From the NCBI GenBank assembly GCA_003344405.1, contig NOWV01000168.1:62001-126000 (forward strand): DNA of 64,000 bases. The letters run 5' to 3'. Positions 53,401 to 64,000 of this stretch are shown here, one piece after another. Every line of letters begins with the position of its first letter. Positions within the stretch are counted from its first letter, which is position 1. Source of the stretch: Trichoplax sp. H2 (lineage: Eukaryota > Placozoa > Uniplacotomia > Trichoplacea). The position numbers and the translations under genes are program-made. A model generated the notes under the pieces. The model saw only the letters and a program-made list of their open reading frames with translations. It did not search any database and had not been told where the DNA came from.

Positions 53401-56400
53401 GCTTTCCTTCTTGGCTATCGACACTTTGCTAAACCGGAAGCAGTACTACAAATGCTGCTATCTCGATATCTTTAATATACTATGTATGAATTATGGATTA
53501 CTTGCATAAATATAACCACAGCATTAATTAATATGTAGCTAGAGTTGAGTTTGTGTTAGCTTATTGAAAATTATACCCAGGTCGAAATTATTTGGAAGAC
53601 AACTACAATATTAGAATTCGATAAATGAAAGATGATTAAAGATATTATTGCTCAGACTTTGAAACCTACATCAATTACAGCGGAATGAAATATGAAGTAA
53701 TTTGGTAGAACTCTAGCACTTTTGTCCTTTCTTAGAGATACTTATAATGTATAGTGTTATTTCCTTCCAATTACTAATTTAATAATTGGCTAAGCTAGAG
53801 CACGTAAACTTTATTCTTATCCTATAATATGTTTCTAATGAATAACTTAATTTCCTATATTTTATCATTAGATATTTTACAAGTAATAATAGTAAATAAT
53901 CCATCATTGACTGCAATGATCTTTAGCGAGTAAAAACAAATTTATTGTTCTTAACTGTAACTACATTTAATGTCATGTTGCATTATGATGCAACGCAAGA
54001 AGAGCTTGAATACGTCGAGAAATGGGGATTAGTCATTAGATTAAGGTAAGAAAATTAGCAAAGACTAAACTTCATAAAATTTTCTTGCTGTCTTGACAAC
54101 AATCTATCTCCAATGGAATTGATCACATGGAAGGAATTATCTTTTATAATATAAATCTCTAAAAATACACTGTACTAGTATCTCAAGAGAATGCCACTGT
54201 TGCTTGTTAGATTAGTGTTATAAATTCTTTGATGCTCAAGATTTAAGTATATTATTAAGTCTATCAAGTTATAAAAGTTAATATACTATTCCAACTAGGA
54301 CTATCAATACCTTGATGCAATGGATGGAAAGATGTTGGTGGGATTTTCAGGGAAACGAGTCTATGGTTAGTAATAAATCTACATCTGATCCTATTAAATA
54401 TTTTCTTGTGTAAGAATACAGAGCTTAAGATGCATACTAAGCTTAATTTAAAAAGTGTCATAATTTAAAGAATTTAGGGGATTTATAATGATTCTAATTA
54501 TTTAAAATCCATGCTTATATAAATTTAAACATATTACAGTTAAAGCGAGTAGATGACTTCGTTGAAACTTTACTGGTTTCTGATGCTGCGTTTCACAATG
54601 CTGCCAAAGGTATTGCCGATTTAAAGAGTAAAAAGCTCGCAAGCGGTAATAATTCAGAAAATTCATCTGCAATCTGGTATGGCTCATCAACACAATCGAA
54701 ATTAACCAATATAAAAGATATTAAAAAAATATGTATAATGCAAGTACCTGCGCAGCAAATTGCAGAACAGGTTATTAGAATTCTATTCTTCAATTTTCTG
54801 TTGATAAAGAAATAGTTACACTTAACTCAAAATAGGACCTGTAAAATTTTCCTTTCGTTTTATAGGTATATATTAGTTTAATTATGCGTATACTTCTAGT
54901 AACGAGGTACATCGTAAAATACTCTCAGTTTCTTAACTTACTCATTTGTTTACTCTGGCTAGCTAACTCTGATAGATTTGGAAATATTAAGATCAATCGG
55001 CCCAAATGAAGTCTTATGTCATCTATGGGGATCGAAATCAGGTAAAATATTTTATTTCTTTTTAATCTATTCAATTAGCATTCATAATGTATCATTAATT
55101 GGAATGCTAATATTATAAGCACAGTTCTACGAAATGGTAGTAGTGTATAGCAATTTCATGAATTATTTAAAGGTCTATGGATTAACCGGTTAATATATAA
55201 TATTTAGTATGTAGAGATGATAAAGACAAGGCTGAAATTGCTGGCAATTTGAATGCCTATATCAAGCGATGGAATACAGTTTGTTATTGGGTCGGAACTG
55301 AAATTTGTCGCACTTTAGATTGTCGAGGACGTGCTCAGGCTATGGAGAAATTTATTGAAATAGCAAAGGTAACGATAACTTTATTGCTTCGTGGCTCATT
55401 AAAACTATCAAAAAATTTTTACTAAATAATGTTAAAAATTGTTTCCGATATATTAGCATTGTAAAATAATTCGCAACTACAGTACAATGGCTAGTATAGT
55501 TGGAGGTCTTAACATCCATCCGATAAGATCATTAAAGAAATCCTGGGAGGTTAGCTTATTATTATACGTAATATTCCTTTTCCTAATTTTTCATTTATAT
55601 GTATATATATATTTATACATTTATAAAAGAATTCGAAATAATGTTCCATGCATGATATCTACATCTTGTCATTTGCACTATGAATATAGTTCAATTTTTG
55701 ATATTATTCTGTAATTTACGCCAATCTTAGCAACTTATTGCTCTGCTATTGTAATTTTACTTACGCATCTTATGATTGATTTATGTTTTTTTGTAGTGTG
55801 TCGGCCATAAGTATGTTAAATTATTGAATGAAATGGAAGATTTTATGAAGCCTGATCGAAATTATATCAGTTATCGTAAAGTCTTGGCTGATATCCCAAC
55901 CAGCTGTCCATGCATTCCATTTTTTGGTAATGCAAACAGCTAGAATTTATATTCAATTAATTACTTAGCTTGCATTTATTTAGGATAATATTATAATCTC
56001 GTTATATTTATAACTGATTTAAGATTCATCCTTATTGCTTTAATAGGTGTTTTCATCAAAGATCTAACTTTTCTTAATGACGGCAACCCTAAAGTTTTAG
56101 CTAATGGATTGTATAACTTTACCAAGATTAGAGATATCAGTAATAAGGTTAGACTAATCAAAAATGGGTATATTTTGATATATAACTGGAAACTATCTAC
56201 TAACCGAACATCAGCCTTTTTAGATATCATTCTTAATTCTATTACTGTTATGGTGCTTTACTATGCACCTAGTATTATGTTTCTAATTTTAGAAACGTCT
56301 CGGCCATTTATCATCTCAGACTATGATATTAACAATACGCATTTATCTATTACTTTTTATAAAATATTTAGATTAACGAACTAGAGCGTTATCAACGTTC

Positions 56401-56715
56401 TGCTTATCAAGTATCGCCGAATCCTAAGATATTTTTTGGATTAAAAAAATTACAAATACTATCTGAGAAACAGTAAGTAATTAGGGAATATCTATTTTCT
56501 ATCCAAAATTACTATCTATCATAGTCAAAATAGATTATTACATTTAAAATTGTGTAGCATAAGCTGCAATACATTACCTATCCACAGAATCATCTATTGG
56601 ATGATTAGTTATCATTCATACTGTTACTTATTGATATATATTCTTTACTTGGTAATATTGTAGGATATATCAGCAATCTTTGAAGCTTGAACAGCGTCGC
56701 AAATCTATACATTAA
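35428..56715 (+). CDS. Ras-family guanine nucleotide exchange factor (REM + CDC25 domains) with long unrecognised N-terminal region
   Basis: Nineteen exons join in frame to 1265 residues: 35428-35836, 39055-40671, 42366-42523, 49825-49918, 50083-50141, 50994-51069, 52728-52829, 53100-53204, 53384-53465, 53965-54045, 54299-54365, 54540-54770, 54963-55041, 55208-55368, 55457-55549, 55797-55926, 56047-56147, 56372-56472 and 56664-56715 (TAA). The start ATG has a stop codon in frame 36 bases upstream (35392-35394). Residues 1-200 look helical and match nothing I know; about 200-675 are Ser/Asp/Asn-rich with an acidic KEEEKEEEK run. The REM domain (about 842-955) contains FLLGYRHFAKPEAVLQMLLS. The catalytic domain (about 1010-1260) has QIAEQLTLIDLEILRSIGP, NLNAYIKRWN, NYSTMASIVGGLN, CIPFFGVFIKDLTFL and the usual end-like IYQQSLKLEQ. 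It should load GTP onto a Ras/Rap-type GTPase at membranes. SIGP and NL.AY recall RASGEF1, but orthology is open. Exons 1-3 could be a separate gene (see findings). Confidence 0.85.
37127..37820 (+). repeat. Tandem duplication of a ~355-bp unit in RasGEF intron 1
   Basis: Copy 1 (about 37127-37482) and copy 2 (about 37483-37820) share CTATTACAGA followed by GATATAGGA, then AGATTAAATCTA-like and GTTAAGGATTAA blocks and GATCGTTGATTAATAA, in the same order. Copies differ by many substitutions and small indels. No coding frame is kept. Confidence 0.85.
38635..39035 (+). repeat. Three tandem copies of a ~150-bp unit next to the exon 2 acceptor
   Basis: The unit starts near AATGAATAGC(A/G)T at 38641, 38799 and 38940 (spacing 158 and 141 bp). 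Each copy ends with AAGGCAA(A/G)(A/T)AA(A/G)TGC(A/C)TACTC followed by AGC. The last copy stops about 20 bases before the splice acceptor at 39053-39054. Confidence 0.85.
40672..42365 (+). other. RasGEF intron 2
   Basis: The donor GTAGAA at 40672 is weaker than most in this gene, but the acceptor TTTTTAG ending at 42365 and the phase 1 join to DTPLQLSVTPISV keep the frame. No exon-like sequence is seen inside. Confidence 0.75.
42524..49824 (+). other. RasGEF intron 3 (7.3 kb), holding the candidate alternative first exon
   Basis: A strong GTAAGT donor at 42524 and the acceptor CAATTAG ending at 49824 join in phase 0. Besides the candidate exon at 48885-48965, the intron is AT-rich. An open stretch of about 70 codons near 44.9-45.1 kb was judged chance. 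A phase-0 exon could have been missed here. If the alternative exon is real, its promoter lies within the 48.0-48.8 kb part. Confidence 0.6.
48885..48965 (+). CDS. Candidate alternative first coding exon of the RasGEF gene
   Basis: ATG at 48885 opens 27 codons (MSFDTGPLPSKPIKRFFSKD, then KQKQLQK) and ends in phase 0 at a GTATAA donor, the same donor form used by the SUGCT-like exon ending at 471. Phase 0 is exactly what the next exon at 49825 needs, so the product would run QLQK-VEGVFKF and on through REM and CDC25, 564 residues in all. The segment is richer in G and C than its surroundings and lies inside the 7.3-kb intron 3. The in-frame upstream stop (TAA about 15 bases before) rules out a simple internal exon in this frame. 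The tail is very basic and could bind membranes. Another frame over the same DNA is open for 72 codons (48769-48987), so chance is not excluded. Confidence 0.5.
52470..52580 (+). repeat. Imperfect GAT/AAT trinucleotide-rich stretch in a RasGEF intron
   Basis: The segment is loaded with ATGATGAT, GATGATA and ACAACA runs in imperfect array, typical of a worn microsatellite. It sits in the intron between the exons ending at 51069 and starting at 52728. Confidence 0.6.
53466..53964 (+). other. AT-AC intron of U12 (minor spliceosome) type in the RasGEF gene
   Basis: The intron starts ATATCTTT, one mismatch from the U12 AT-AC donor ATATCCTT. Near its end, TTCTTAAC at 53948-53955 matches the U12 branch site TTCCTTAAC with one base missing. 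AC at 53963-53964 follows the branch A by 10 bases, inside the usual 10-15. Splicing there joins the REM helix as LLSRFNVML, which fits the family (LL-x-R-[FY]-N), and keeps the frame. The exon otherwise runs into TAA at 53473-53475 with no GT donor close by. Confidence 0.85.
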
Positions 56716-57980
56716 TGGCTTCATTATTTGAGGATCCTTTACAGGTTTAATTTAAAGGATTTTTAAGATTATAATGTCTAATATGGACTATAGAATCAGC
56801 ACCGGTGAAAGATTTATTTACTATAAAGTAACCTTTGAATTTAACAATATCATTTGTATTGTTTAAGGGTATTTATCGTTACACCGTTAGTAACTGAGAT
56901 TTGATATCAGATTTCGTATAATAGTTAGTTGATATAAAACGATTTCATCATTTTTAAATAAACAGCTGTTATTTACTAACTTTGATAGGGTAACGGGTGA
57001 TTAAGCGTAACCCTTGACTTTAATATTGATTTTATAGTATTAAACATGTAATTCGTGTAGATGTAACTTAATTAACGCAGTAATATAAGTTCACATCAGA
57101 AATAAAATAAAGAGTATTATACTAGACTATTCTTGTGATTTCTTGAATGCGAGAGTTAATAAGAGAAATTGAGCTACAGCTGGTTGATAATTAATCGAGA
57201 CAGTTTATGTTGTGGTATGATAGTCAGGACGCGATAAGCATGGAATATTTTACCATCAGTAGAAGGGAAACGAACGATATCGTCGATCTTGTGCATGGAA
57301 CATTAGTACACTTTTACGAAAAGACTTTAAATATTATCATCAATCTTGTAACATAAATTGAGAAATCGAGGTCATTCTATGCACGTACAATTAACCAATC
57401 TATTGGCTTCAGTGTTGAATAAGGTATAACTAGCCACGACAGCATGATGTGATCTAAGTTAGGAATTATTAACATCAATCTTCTAAGGTAACATATATCG
57501 TATCAGATCATTGTGATTCATTTTGTTGCATTAGCTTTTACATTATGTCTGCAATATTGCATTAAATTCCGTATGTGAGTAACTCATTCAAATAGTATAA
57601 AGGTGCAGTGCTCCAGATGAATGAAATACCGTGATGTCATCAGTTCTACGACATAAATCGTAACATGGACGGATGAACTTGGTCAGTCTATCGAATATAT
57701 TTCTACTTGAAATGATTTACATCCTTACCATCACTTGATCCTTCTAGAAGCATGAATTAACTAGCTATATATAATTATGCTGTTGATCAATATGTTGATT
57801 TTTAATTAAGTTTGAAATCTAGTGGTTTACGATTAATATCAGTTCGCGTCTATTTACAGTATGTGAGTTTGCATAACATTAACGTATTTTATCGACGCAA
57901 TCTCTTTTATCAACTTGTGCTATAATTCATTTCGCCGATTCAAGTTAAAAAAACATACTTGTCTTTTAGACAGTCTTTTA
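56716..57980. other. RasGEF 3' UTR and following non-coding DNA
   Basis: No exon is seen. Loose recurrence of a CATCAATCTT-like block near 57338 and 57471, with a further relative near 57635, suggests another decayed repeat of about 130-160 bp, too weak to define. Confidence 0.45.
57101..57111 (+). promoter_or_regulatory. Possible poly(A) signal (overlapping AATAAAATAAA) for the RasGEF gene
   Basis: Two overlapping AATAAA hexamers start at 57101 and 57106, about 385 bases after the stop codon. The position and doubling make it the best candidate nearby, but base composition alone makes such hexamers frequent. Confidence 0.4.
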
Positions 57981-57983
57981 ATA

Positions 57984-58047
57984 AGCTATCAGAGTATGAC
58001 ATCAGCTATAGCTATCAGAGTATGACAAATAGCTATCAGAGTATGAC
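57984..58047 (+). repeat. Short tandem repeat, three exact 17-bp cores
   Basis: AGCTATCAGAGTATGAC occurs exactly at 57984, 58010 and 58031 (spacing 26 and 21 bp), with parts of an ATCAGCTAT linker. The perfect copies point to recent expansion. The 88-residue open frame starting at 57959 crosses it and shows the same SYQSMT repeat, so it is not taken as a gene. Confidence 0.9.
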
Positions 58048-58149
58048 ATCAGAGGGCTCAAGATGCCTGTGGGCTACTTCAGTCCCAGCTCCGATGTCTA
58101 TCAGTATTCTTTCTAGTCTATTTATAAAATTAATTGACTTAAGTAGTTA

Positions 58150-58730
58150 TGCTGTTCAGAATTATTTTATTCCATCTTGTTTTGGTGTTTCAAGTTTGAT
58201 TTACCGGATAGGATACCAGAAGTGAATTGCCCATGTCTGTTTCAAGCATTCCATTATGAATAGCATGTAAGTGCTTAAAACGATGGGAAAAGTTAATATG
58301 GAATGATTGTAATAGAAAATGCTTTCATCCTATCCTGCTTTGATGACTTTACGTTGGATATGCAGGATAGGATACCGGAAGAGAGTTGCCTGCGTTTTAT
58401 TCAAGCATTCCACTATGAATAGTATGTAGATATTTAAAACGATGAAGTAATTATGTCTAATTCGAGATAGAAGCCTATTCATGGGAAATGTTAATATGGA
58501 GTGGTTGTAATGGAAAATGCTTTCATTCTATCCTACTTTGATGACTTTATGTTGGATTTGCAGGATAGGATACCGGAAGTGAGTTGCCTATGTCTATATC
58601 AAGGATTCCACTATGAGTAGCATGCAGACGTTTAAGACGATGGAGTAATTATGTCTAAACTGGGATACGAATCTATTCATGGAAAAGTTAATATGCGATG
58701 ATTGTCAATAGAAAATGGCCGTCAACTACA
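58150..58730 (+). repeat. Three tandem copies of a 160-200-bp unit carrying an inverted repeat
   Basis: ATAGGATACC(A/G)GAAG occurs at 58207, 58367 and 58565; each is followed by TTGCC, CAAG(C/G)ATTCCA(C/T)TATGA and TTAATATG. In the best copy ATCCTATCCTGC (from about 58328) and GCAGGATAGGAT (from about 58363) are perfect 12-bp reverse complements about 23 bases apart. The third copy keeps the pair with two mismatches; the first has largely lost it. Confidence 0.88.
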
Positions 58731-60600
58731 TTGGTCCACTTGTTTAATTTTTGATGACGTGTTTATGGATATACACGTATTATGGTCTATCTTGGCTATG
58801 TTTACTTGATTTAAAACGAATTGGAAAAATACAACTATCGACAGGTTGCATTACACTGCCGTACATTGTTAAACTATCCTTGAAGTCTATGTCAACAATT
58901 CTTGCTTACAGCTACTAAGTTCAATTTTATTTGCTTTTAGACCACCAATGACAATAGTCCATCCCCACCCTTATCCAATTATCCGATTATTTTTTTATTA
59001 TCGAATAGATATAATTCCGTATTTGAATTCTAAAATAACGTAACCCTAGCCATATTCTATTATTCAACATTTGATTAGCTTCATGTAATTAAGCTTTTAA
59101 CATGCTCTCTAATGGCCTTTTTATTGTCATTTGCATTGATGCAAAGCTGAACGCTAACAACCTATTACTCGATAGTTACGATATCGATCAATCGCATCTG
59201 AAATTGGTTAGCTGGTGTTCTTAGAGAGTACCGCTAGCTACTGTATCATTAAATCTGTCATATTGTGTCATGAAATATTCCAGTCATAGTCATATTCTAT
59301 ACGTTTACTTTTGATGAGGTTTTTTATCCGTTCGTAGAACGGGTATAAACTGCTAGTTAAAATTATTTTGCCAGTGTGTGTGTGACTGTACTGTAGTTCA
59401 GTTCGAAGATTTAGGCGCCTATTTTTACAACCTATTTTGCATTTTAGCCTTACTTGAATGAATTTCTACGTTATACACTTTGATGTAGGGATCAATCGGA
59501 GGATGAAGGCAACAACTTGATGCAGCTGTAGTGATGCACCTATATTTGATTATAAGGATGGCTATATTTGATTGTGTTAATAGTTATATTCGATATAGTT
59601 AGATTACTTTAAATAGATACTATCCTGAAGCTAATATTAGATGATTGCTAACTACTATATTAGAAATTGTTGATGACTGATAGTAGCCAGTTGACCAATT
59701 ATGGTACAACATTGATATAGCTAGAAACACTGTAGTTGTTAAGATGCCCTTCGGAGAAAGGCGCTAGACGTTAATAGAATAGAAGAGTAGTGGCATACTA
59801 AGTAGGATGATTTAGATTGTCGAAGATAATGATGTACTGTTTGAGAAAAGTAGTTTGTTTTGATGACTCATATCTGATTGTAGATTAATCAAGTGTCATA
59901 AATGGATTTAACGAAGTGTATATATACTGTACTGTATAAGAACTACAGAGATGAGCTCAAGGGAGAAGAGACTTCACTTCTTCGATTCTTGTAGTGATTA
60001 ATTATTGCTCCACTATTCCTAAAAACCTTGTAATAAAAACCTTTTAGAAAATACTATTTGACTAAGATAGTTATTGTGAGACACTTTTATTACAGCAGCA
60101 CTTAGAGGTAGGGCATGTAAAATGATACAAGAGTATCAAAAGATGGATAGAAAATGTTGGTAACAGCTGTACAAACAGCTTACAAGCTAATGAAATGAGG
60201 TAATCCATGACTGTCTTCTAATCTGTAACATCTGTAGCGCTACGATTGAAATAGAATGCATTCTTGAGCGTAATAGAGCCAATTGAATAATCAGATTATT
60301 ATTTACCGAACCTTTATCAGGTCTACATATTACATCATGACGGCCTTAAGGCTGAAAAGTATACAGGTATAGCAAAATTCCTCCTAATATTATCAGTCAT
60401 CATCAATAAGGTAGTCGTCATCCTTGCTCTTTACTTTCCCTCCTTCATTATCGAGAATGTGCATTTAGTCATGATTGACTGTTGAATGATACTTGATAGG
60501 AGATTTTGTATCATGTTGGGGACAATGATTAATTATTTTATTTTGATGACGGCCATCTGATATTTTCTAGACAGAAGATAGTTTCTATACCTGCCAGGGA
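58731..60600. other. Non-coding intergenic DNA with a minor 24-bp repeat
   Basis: No gene is recognised. Near 59539-59600 the word CTATATTTGATT occurs twice, 24-25 bp apart, followed by a weaker GTTATATTCGAT copy. Nothing else stands out. Confidence 0.5.
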
Positions 60601-60859
60601 TTGCTGCGCTCAGGGTAGCAGTAACCGTATTCTGGCACAGCTGAGTATCGATCCTAATGTTCGGCAATGCTTCCATATACAAATGGATATTCCAATTTCT
60701 CGTCTGTAGCCCAGTTCAGTTCTGTGAGAGGCTAATCTTTTACTGCAAGTTGGAATTTAAAAATTTCGAATTGAATTCTGGGTGGCATTGTTCAATTTGC
60801 ACACCTGCTGGTCAGGTAGTCATTATTTTTTGGTCTCTATGCGATAGCCTCTTTATCAC

Positions 60860-61500
60860 TTGGTTACTGTACATGACAGTCCATGAAAGCAGCATCGATG
60901 GGATCTTGGTGAAGATTGGCGTTTATCAACTTTGTAATCTAATGCTCCTTTTAGATAGTGTACATAACTTGACTAGCAGCATCAGTAGGATATTGGCGAC
61001 GGTTAGCGTTTATGAATTATGCACGTTGCAGATAGTATAATGCGAAGCAAAGTGTATCTATGTAGCATCGCTAGACTACAGTACATGGTAACAAAATCAA
61101 TATATGATGTTGGCGAATATCAACATGCAATGTACGATAGTGACTCATTTCTGATAGTATACAGTACTTGACCATAAAAAAGTAAAATCGCAAGTACGAA
61201 GTTGGCGATGATTGGTGTCTATGAACGAAGCAATATAGTAGATATTGCAGAGACTGATTTCAGGTGTTCTACTATGAGGTTAACTCTATCTCTGCATCGT
61301 TTAACTTATGGTAAGCAAAATCAGAAGATCAACCATGCAATATAAAGTAGTATATAGTATAGAATGTATACTGAAAAGACTGATTTAGGGTCGTTGACTA
61401 CGAAGAAGTAAGATCAGTACGGCGACAGTTGGCATTCAGGAAATAGGCAATCGAAAGTAGTAGAGCATGGACTACCGCGGCTAATTTCAGATAGTATATT
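60860..61500 (+). repeat. Degenerate tandem repeat, unit about 90 bp or more
   Basis: An (A/C)GCAGCATC, GG(A/G)AT, TTGG(C/T)GA, TT(A/G)GCGTTTAT pattern recurs at about 60890 and 60977, with weaker relatives marked by GTTGGCGA near 61109 and 61201 and by TTGGC further on. The first two units give the related peptide pair ending the 127-residue open frame at 60657-61040, which explains that frame without a gene. Confidence 0.6.
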
Positions 61501-62079
61501 ATCCTAGATCAAGGAGGCCGTTGTTGACAAGCTGATATTGTTGAAATGGTTACGTATTAGGGCGGAATCTATTAGTAATGTTATGGATTGCTAAAAGCTT
61601 ACTATTACAATGGGGTTGTCTACTTTTGTAATATAAAAGTATTGTAAAACAATGATTCTATGGCTGAAAGTATAGCGTGATGATGAGATGTACAAGATTG
61701 CTTGAGCACGATTTAAATAAATAAATAGCTCGTAAATAATTAGTAAATAATACTGTACTTGTATTCTACAGTGCGCTTTCTTGACTCTTGACTAGGACTA
61801 GACTAATTATAATAGTCTTTCCATATTATGTTCTATTGTATAATCATGCATGAACCCGTAAGTTACCTATCCACAAAGAAAAAAAATAGGCTGTAGAGCT
61901 TGCAGGGGTAATTTTATGGATGCCTATTTATCCTAGTGGTGTTATTTCTATACAATATGCCATATATTGTCGTTGGTCATGTATGGAAGCATTAAACCGT
62001 AGATATCTTGCGTGTTGGTTATACTATACAGTACTGGTCAACAGTAAAGGAGAAAGGTTAAAATAGATCCACTGTCATA

Positions 62080-62560
62080 ATCATGAATGGCAAGAATTTG
62101 GATTTGCCATCATTGAATTTCATCCAGTGACTCGAGCAGAATAACCGTAGATTGTCGCGATCATTCATGGCAAAGGATTAGGCATAATTGAATTGAAAGA
62201 ATAAAAGTAGATTGAGTGATAATTAACAGTGTCATTAATCTAATTAATTCATTGATGGTAAGGATATGTGGCTTGATTGAATTTGAACTTTAACAAATGA
62301 CTTGAAAAGAATCACTGTAGGCATGAGCCGATCATTGGTCATTTTGGCTAGTATTGGGCCGGTATTACTTGAAATGGTTACCCATTGATTACGAATTGAA
62401 CTCAATTTGTTATCAAATACGAATTGCATTGAGCCCATACTTGAATACTGTATCGTTTTGAATTTTTCATGGCAAGGATTGGGTACGATTGAATTTGAAT
62501 ATACTGTTCATCAAGTGACATTTAATGAATTAATGTCGACTCTACAGTCTACAACAGATC
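62080..62560 (+). repeat. Degenerate repeat with GGCAAGGATT...TGAATTTGAA blocks
   Basis: Blocks of the form CATGGCAA(A)GGATTnGG followed by ATTGAATT occur near 62088, 62167, 62255 and 62469. Spacing is irregular (about 80-215 bp) and the copies are diverged. The short open frames on both strands here are not convincing. Confidence 0.5.
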
Positions 62561-63330
62561 ATCCCTTGCAAAGATTGAGTATGACTGTATTCAAAAAGAA
62601 TCTATGTCGATTGCAGTGATGATTATGATCTATTTTCAACTTGCTGTACGATCATTCAAGTGGTTCAAAAAATAACCCGAAATCAATGCCAGTCAAGTTT
62701 CATTTTATAATATCAGCCCATATTAGTAAAATGACTTTGGATCGACATCCATATACGACTCGCCTATACCTTACAGTGTAACTGTACATTGGCCCTGATC
62801 ATTTTGCATCAATTACTTTGTACACTTGGTTTAAGCTGTCGTACTGATCCAAATTATTTTTTGATGGGGATGATGCAAGACACAAATTTGATTTACTCCG
62901 CATGAGATTGGACGATTTCTTGATTTTTTTTGTAGATATGTCATTACATGTCTAATTGTATCAGTAGGACAGCTGAAACGAAGTATGCCAAGTAAAATAA
63001 TTTATGCAACATGGTCAGGGCTAGGGTGTGCAATGTGCATTAATGTGCATGGATATAAAATACCAATCTACTATACTCTATTTTATCCATGGAATGCAGC
63101 GGAGTCGTATATTGATTTTTCTTCAAAGCAACATTTTACTTCGTCTACGATCCCAATATCGATCCATAGCAATGGAAGATTGTTCTTCCACTGTGAAGGG
63201 CCATGGACTAGCATAGGCCGTCCGTCGATGAAGACCCAATATCCAGCAGTTTTTGTATGGTTGTATGCATCAACTTGGTGTAGACGCTACTTCCTCCAAT
63301 ATTGACATAATCATGTTGTTTTACAGTAGG

Positions 63331-64000
63331 TTGAATGAGTTGCGGTAGGTCGGTCGACATGTAACACGAGAGATACTGTGGTGACAGCAGTTCTGGAACT
63401 CGACCGTACTACTGTACAACGACGCTACACTTGGACCATAGACTTGAGTGAGTTGCATGCATGGAATGACCGAGTGATCGTCTTTTACTATGAATGCAAG
63501 GCGAGCGATACTGCGGTGACAGCAGTTCTGGAACTCGGCCGTGCTACAACTACACCTGTCGAAGGTTTGGTTTGGACTTGAGTGAGTTGCATGCATGGAA
63601 TGACCAAGTGATCGTCTTTTACTATGAATGCAAGGCGAGAGATACAGCGGTGACAGCAGTTCTTGGACTTGAGTGAGTTGCATGCATGGAATGACCAAGT
63701 GATCGTCTTTTACTGTGAATGCAACACGAGCGATACTGCGGTGACAGGCTGTTATGTAGCTCAGGTGTAACTACAACGACGCTACTCTTTGACCATGGCC
63801 TTGAGTGAGTTGCATGCATGGAATGACCGAGTGATCGTCTTTTACTAAGAATGCAACACGAGCGATACTGCGGTGACAGCAGTTCTGGAACTCGGCCGTA
63901 CTACAACTACACTGTCCAGTATACAACGACGCCGCAGTTGGACCATGGACTTGAGTGAGTTAGGGCCATGCAGGTAAGAAAAACATGGTCAGGGTTTCAA
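63331..64000 (+). repeat. Tandem satellite array, unit 91-150 bp, running off the right edge
   Basis: Units begin TTGA(A/G)TGAGTTGC at 63331, 63444, 63578, 63669, 63801 and 63951. Each full unit carries ATGCATGGAATGACC, GAGTGATCGTCTTTTACTA or a close form, GAATGCAA and GATAC(T/A)G(C/T)GGTGACAG. Unit lengths differ by removal or gain of the GAACTCGGCCGTACTACAAC and ACAACGACGC parts. Copies are very alike and less AT-rich than the rest of the window. Open frames on both strands (for example 63321-63698 minus) are by-products of the repeat. The array probably continues beyond the window. Confidence 0.93.

Noticed and set aside
53440-53925. GT-AG alternative to the AT-AC intron (GTACTA donor, TTTAG acceptor)
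   Set aside because: It keeps the frame but deletes the conserved VLQMLLSR helix end of the REM domain and adds a hydrophobic stretch that fits no RasGEF.
60657-61040. 127-residue + strand open frame
   Set aside because: Its C-terminal half is a translated pair of ~90-bp DNA repeat units, it has no family likeness, and the upstream part shows no exon signals.
62985-63305. 106-residue + strand open frame
   Set aside because: No recognisable motif, an overlapping frame is open as well, and it lies just before the satellite array; chance is the simpler reading.
63321-63698. 125-residue minus-strand open frame with an internally repeated sequence
   Set aside because: It is the satellite read backwards; the opposite strand is also open in other frames, as expected for a repeat with few stops.

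Overview
The window is nuclear DNA from an AT-rich eukaryote. Its genes are split into many exons by GT-AG introns, and one intron looks like a minor-class (U12, AT-AC) intron. The exon-intron style, the animal-type proteins and the lack of recognisable transposons suggest a metazoan, perhaps an early-branching one such as a placozoan. That taxon is a guess; nothing here proves it. All three genes found lie on the + strand.

Layout. (1) 119-2750: ten 3' exons of a class III CoA-transferase closely resembling SUGCT (succinyl-CoA:glutarate CoA-transferase); its 5' end lies outside the window. (2) 4957-8050: a complete eight-exon MOB4 (phocein) gene encoding 225 residues, the length of the human protein. 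(3) 8051-35427: about 27 kb with no convincing gene, built largely of old, decayed tandem repeats, including a ~93-bp family centred on 14.2-15.0 kb and a ~135-bp family at 18.2-19.8 kb. (4) 35428-56715: a 19-exon RasGEF gene (long model 1265 residues) with a 728-residue N-terminal part I do not recognise, then a REM (RasGEF N) domain and a CDC25-type catalytic domain. A candidate alternative first exon at 48885-48965 would give a 564-residue form. (5) 56716-64000: no convincing gene; several tandem-repeat arrays, the freshest at 63331-64000, running off the window edge.

The three genes have unrelated jobs: mitochondrial glutarate metabolism, a STRIPAK adaptor, and Ras-family GTPase activation. 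I see no sign that they work together. Exon models were made by hand from splice sites, codon phase and recalled family similarity; each joins in frame without a stop. The features most worth a second look are the AT-AC intron, the unexplained N-terminal part of the RasGEF with its possible second promoter, and the repeat-dominated non-coding DNA.
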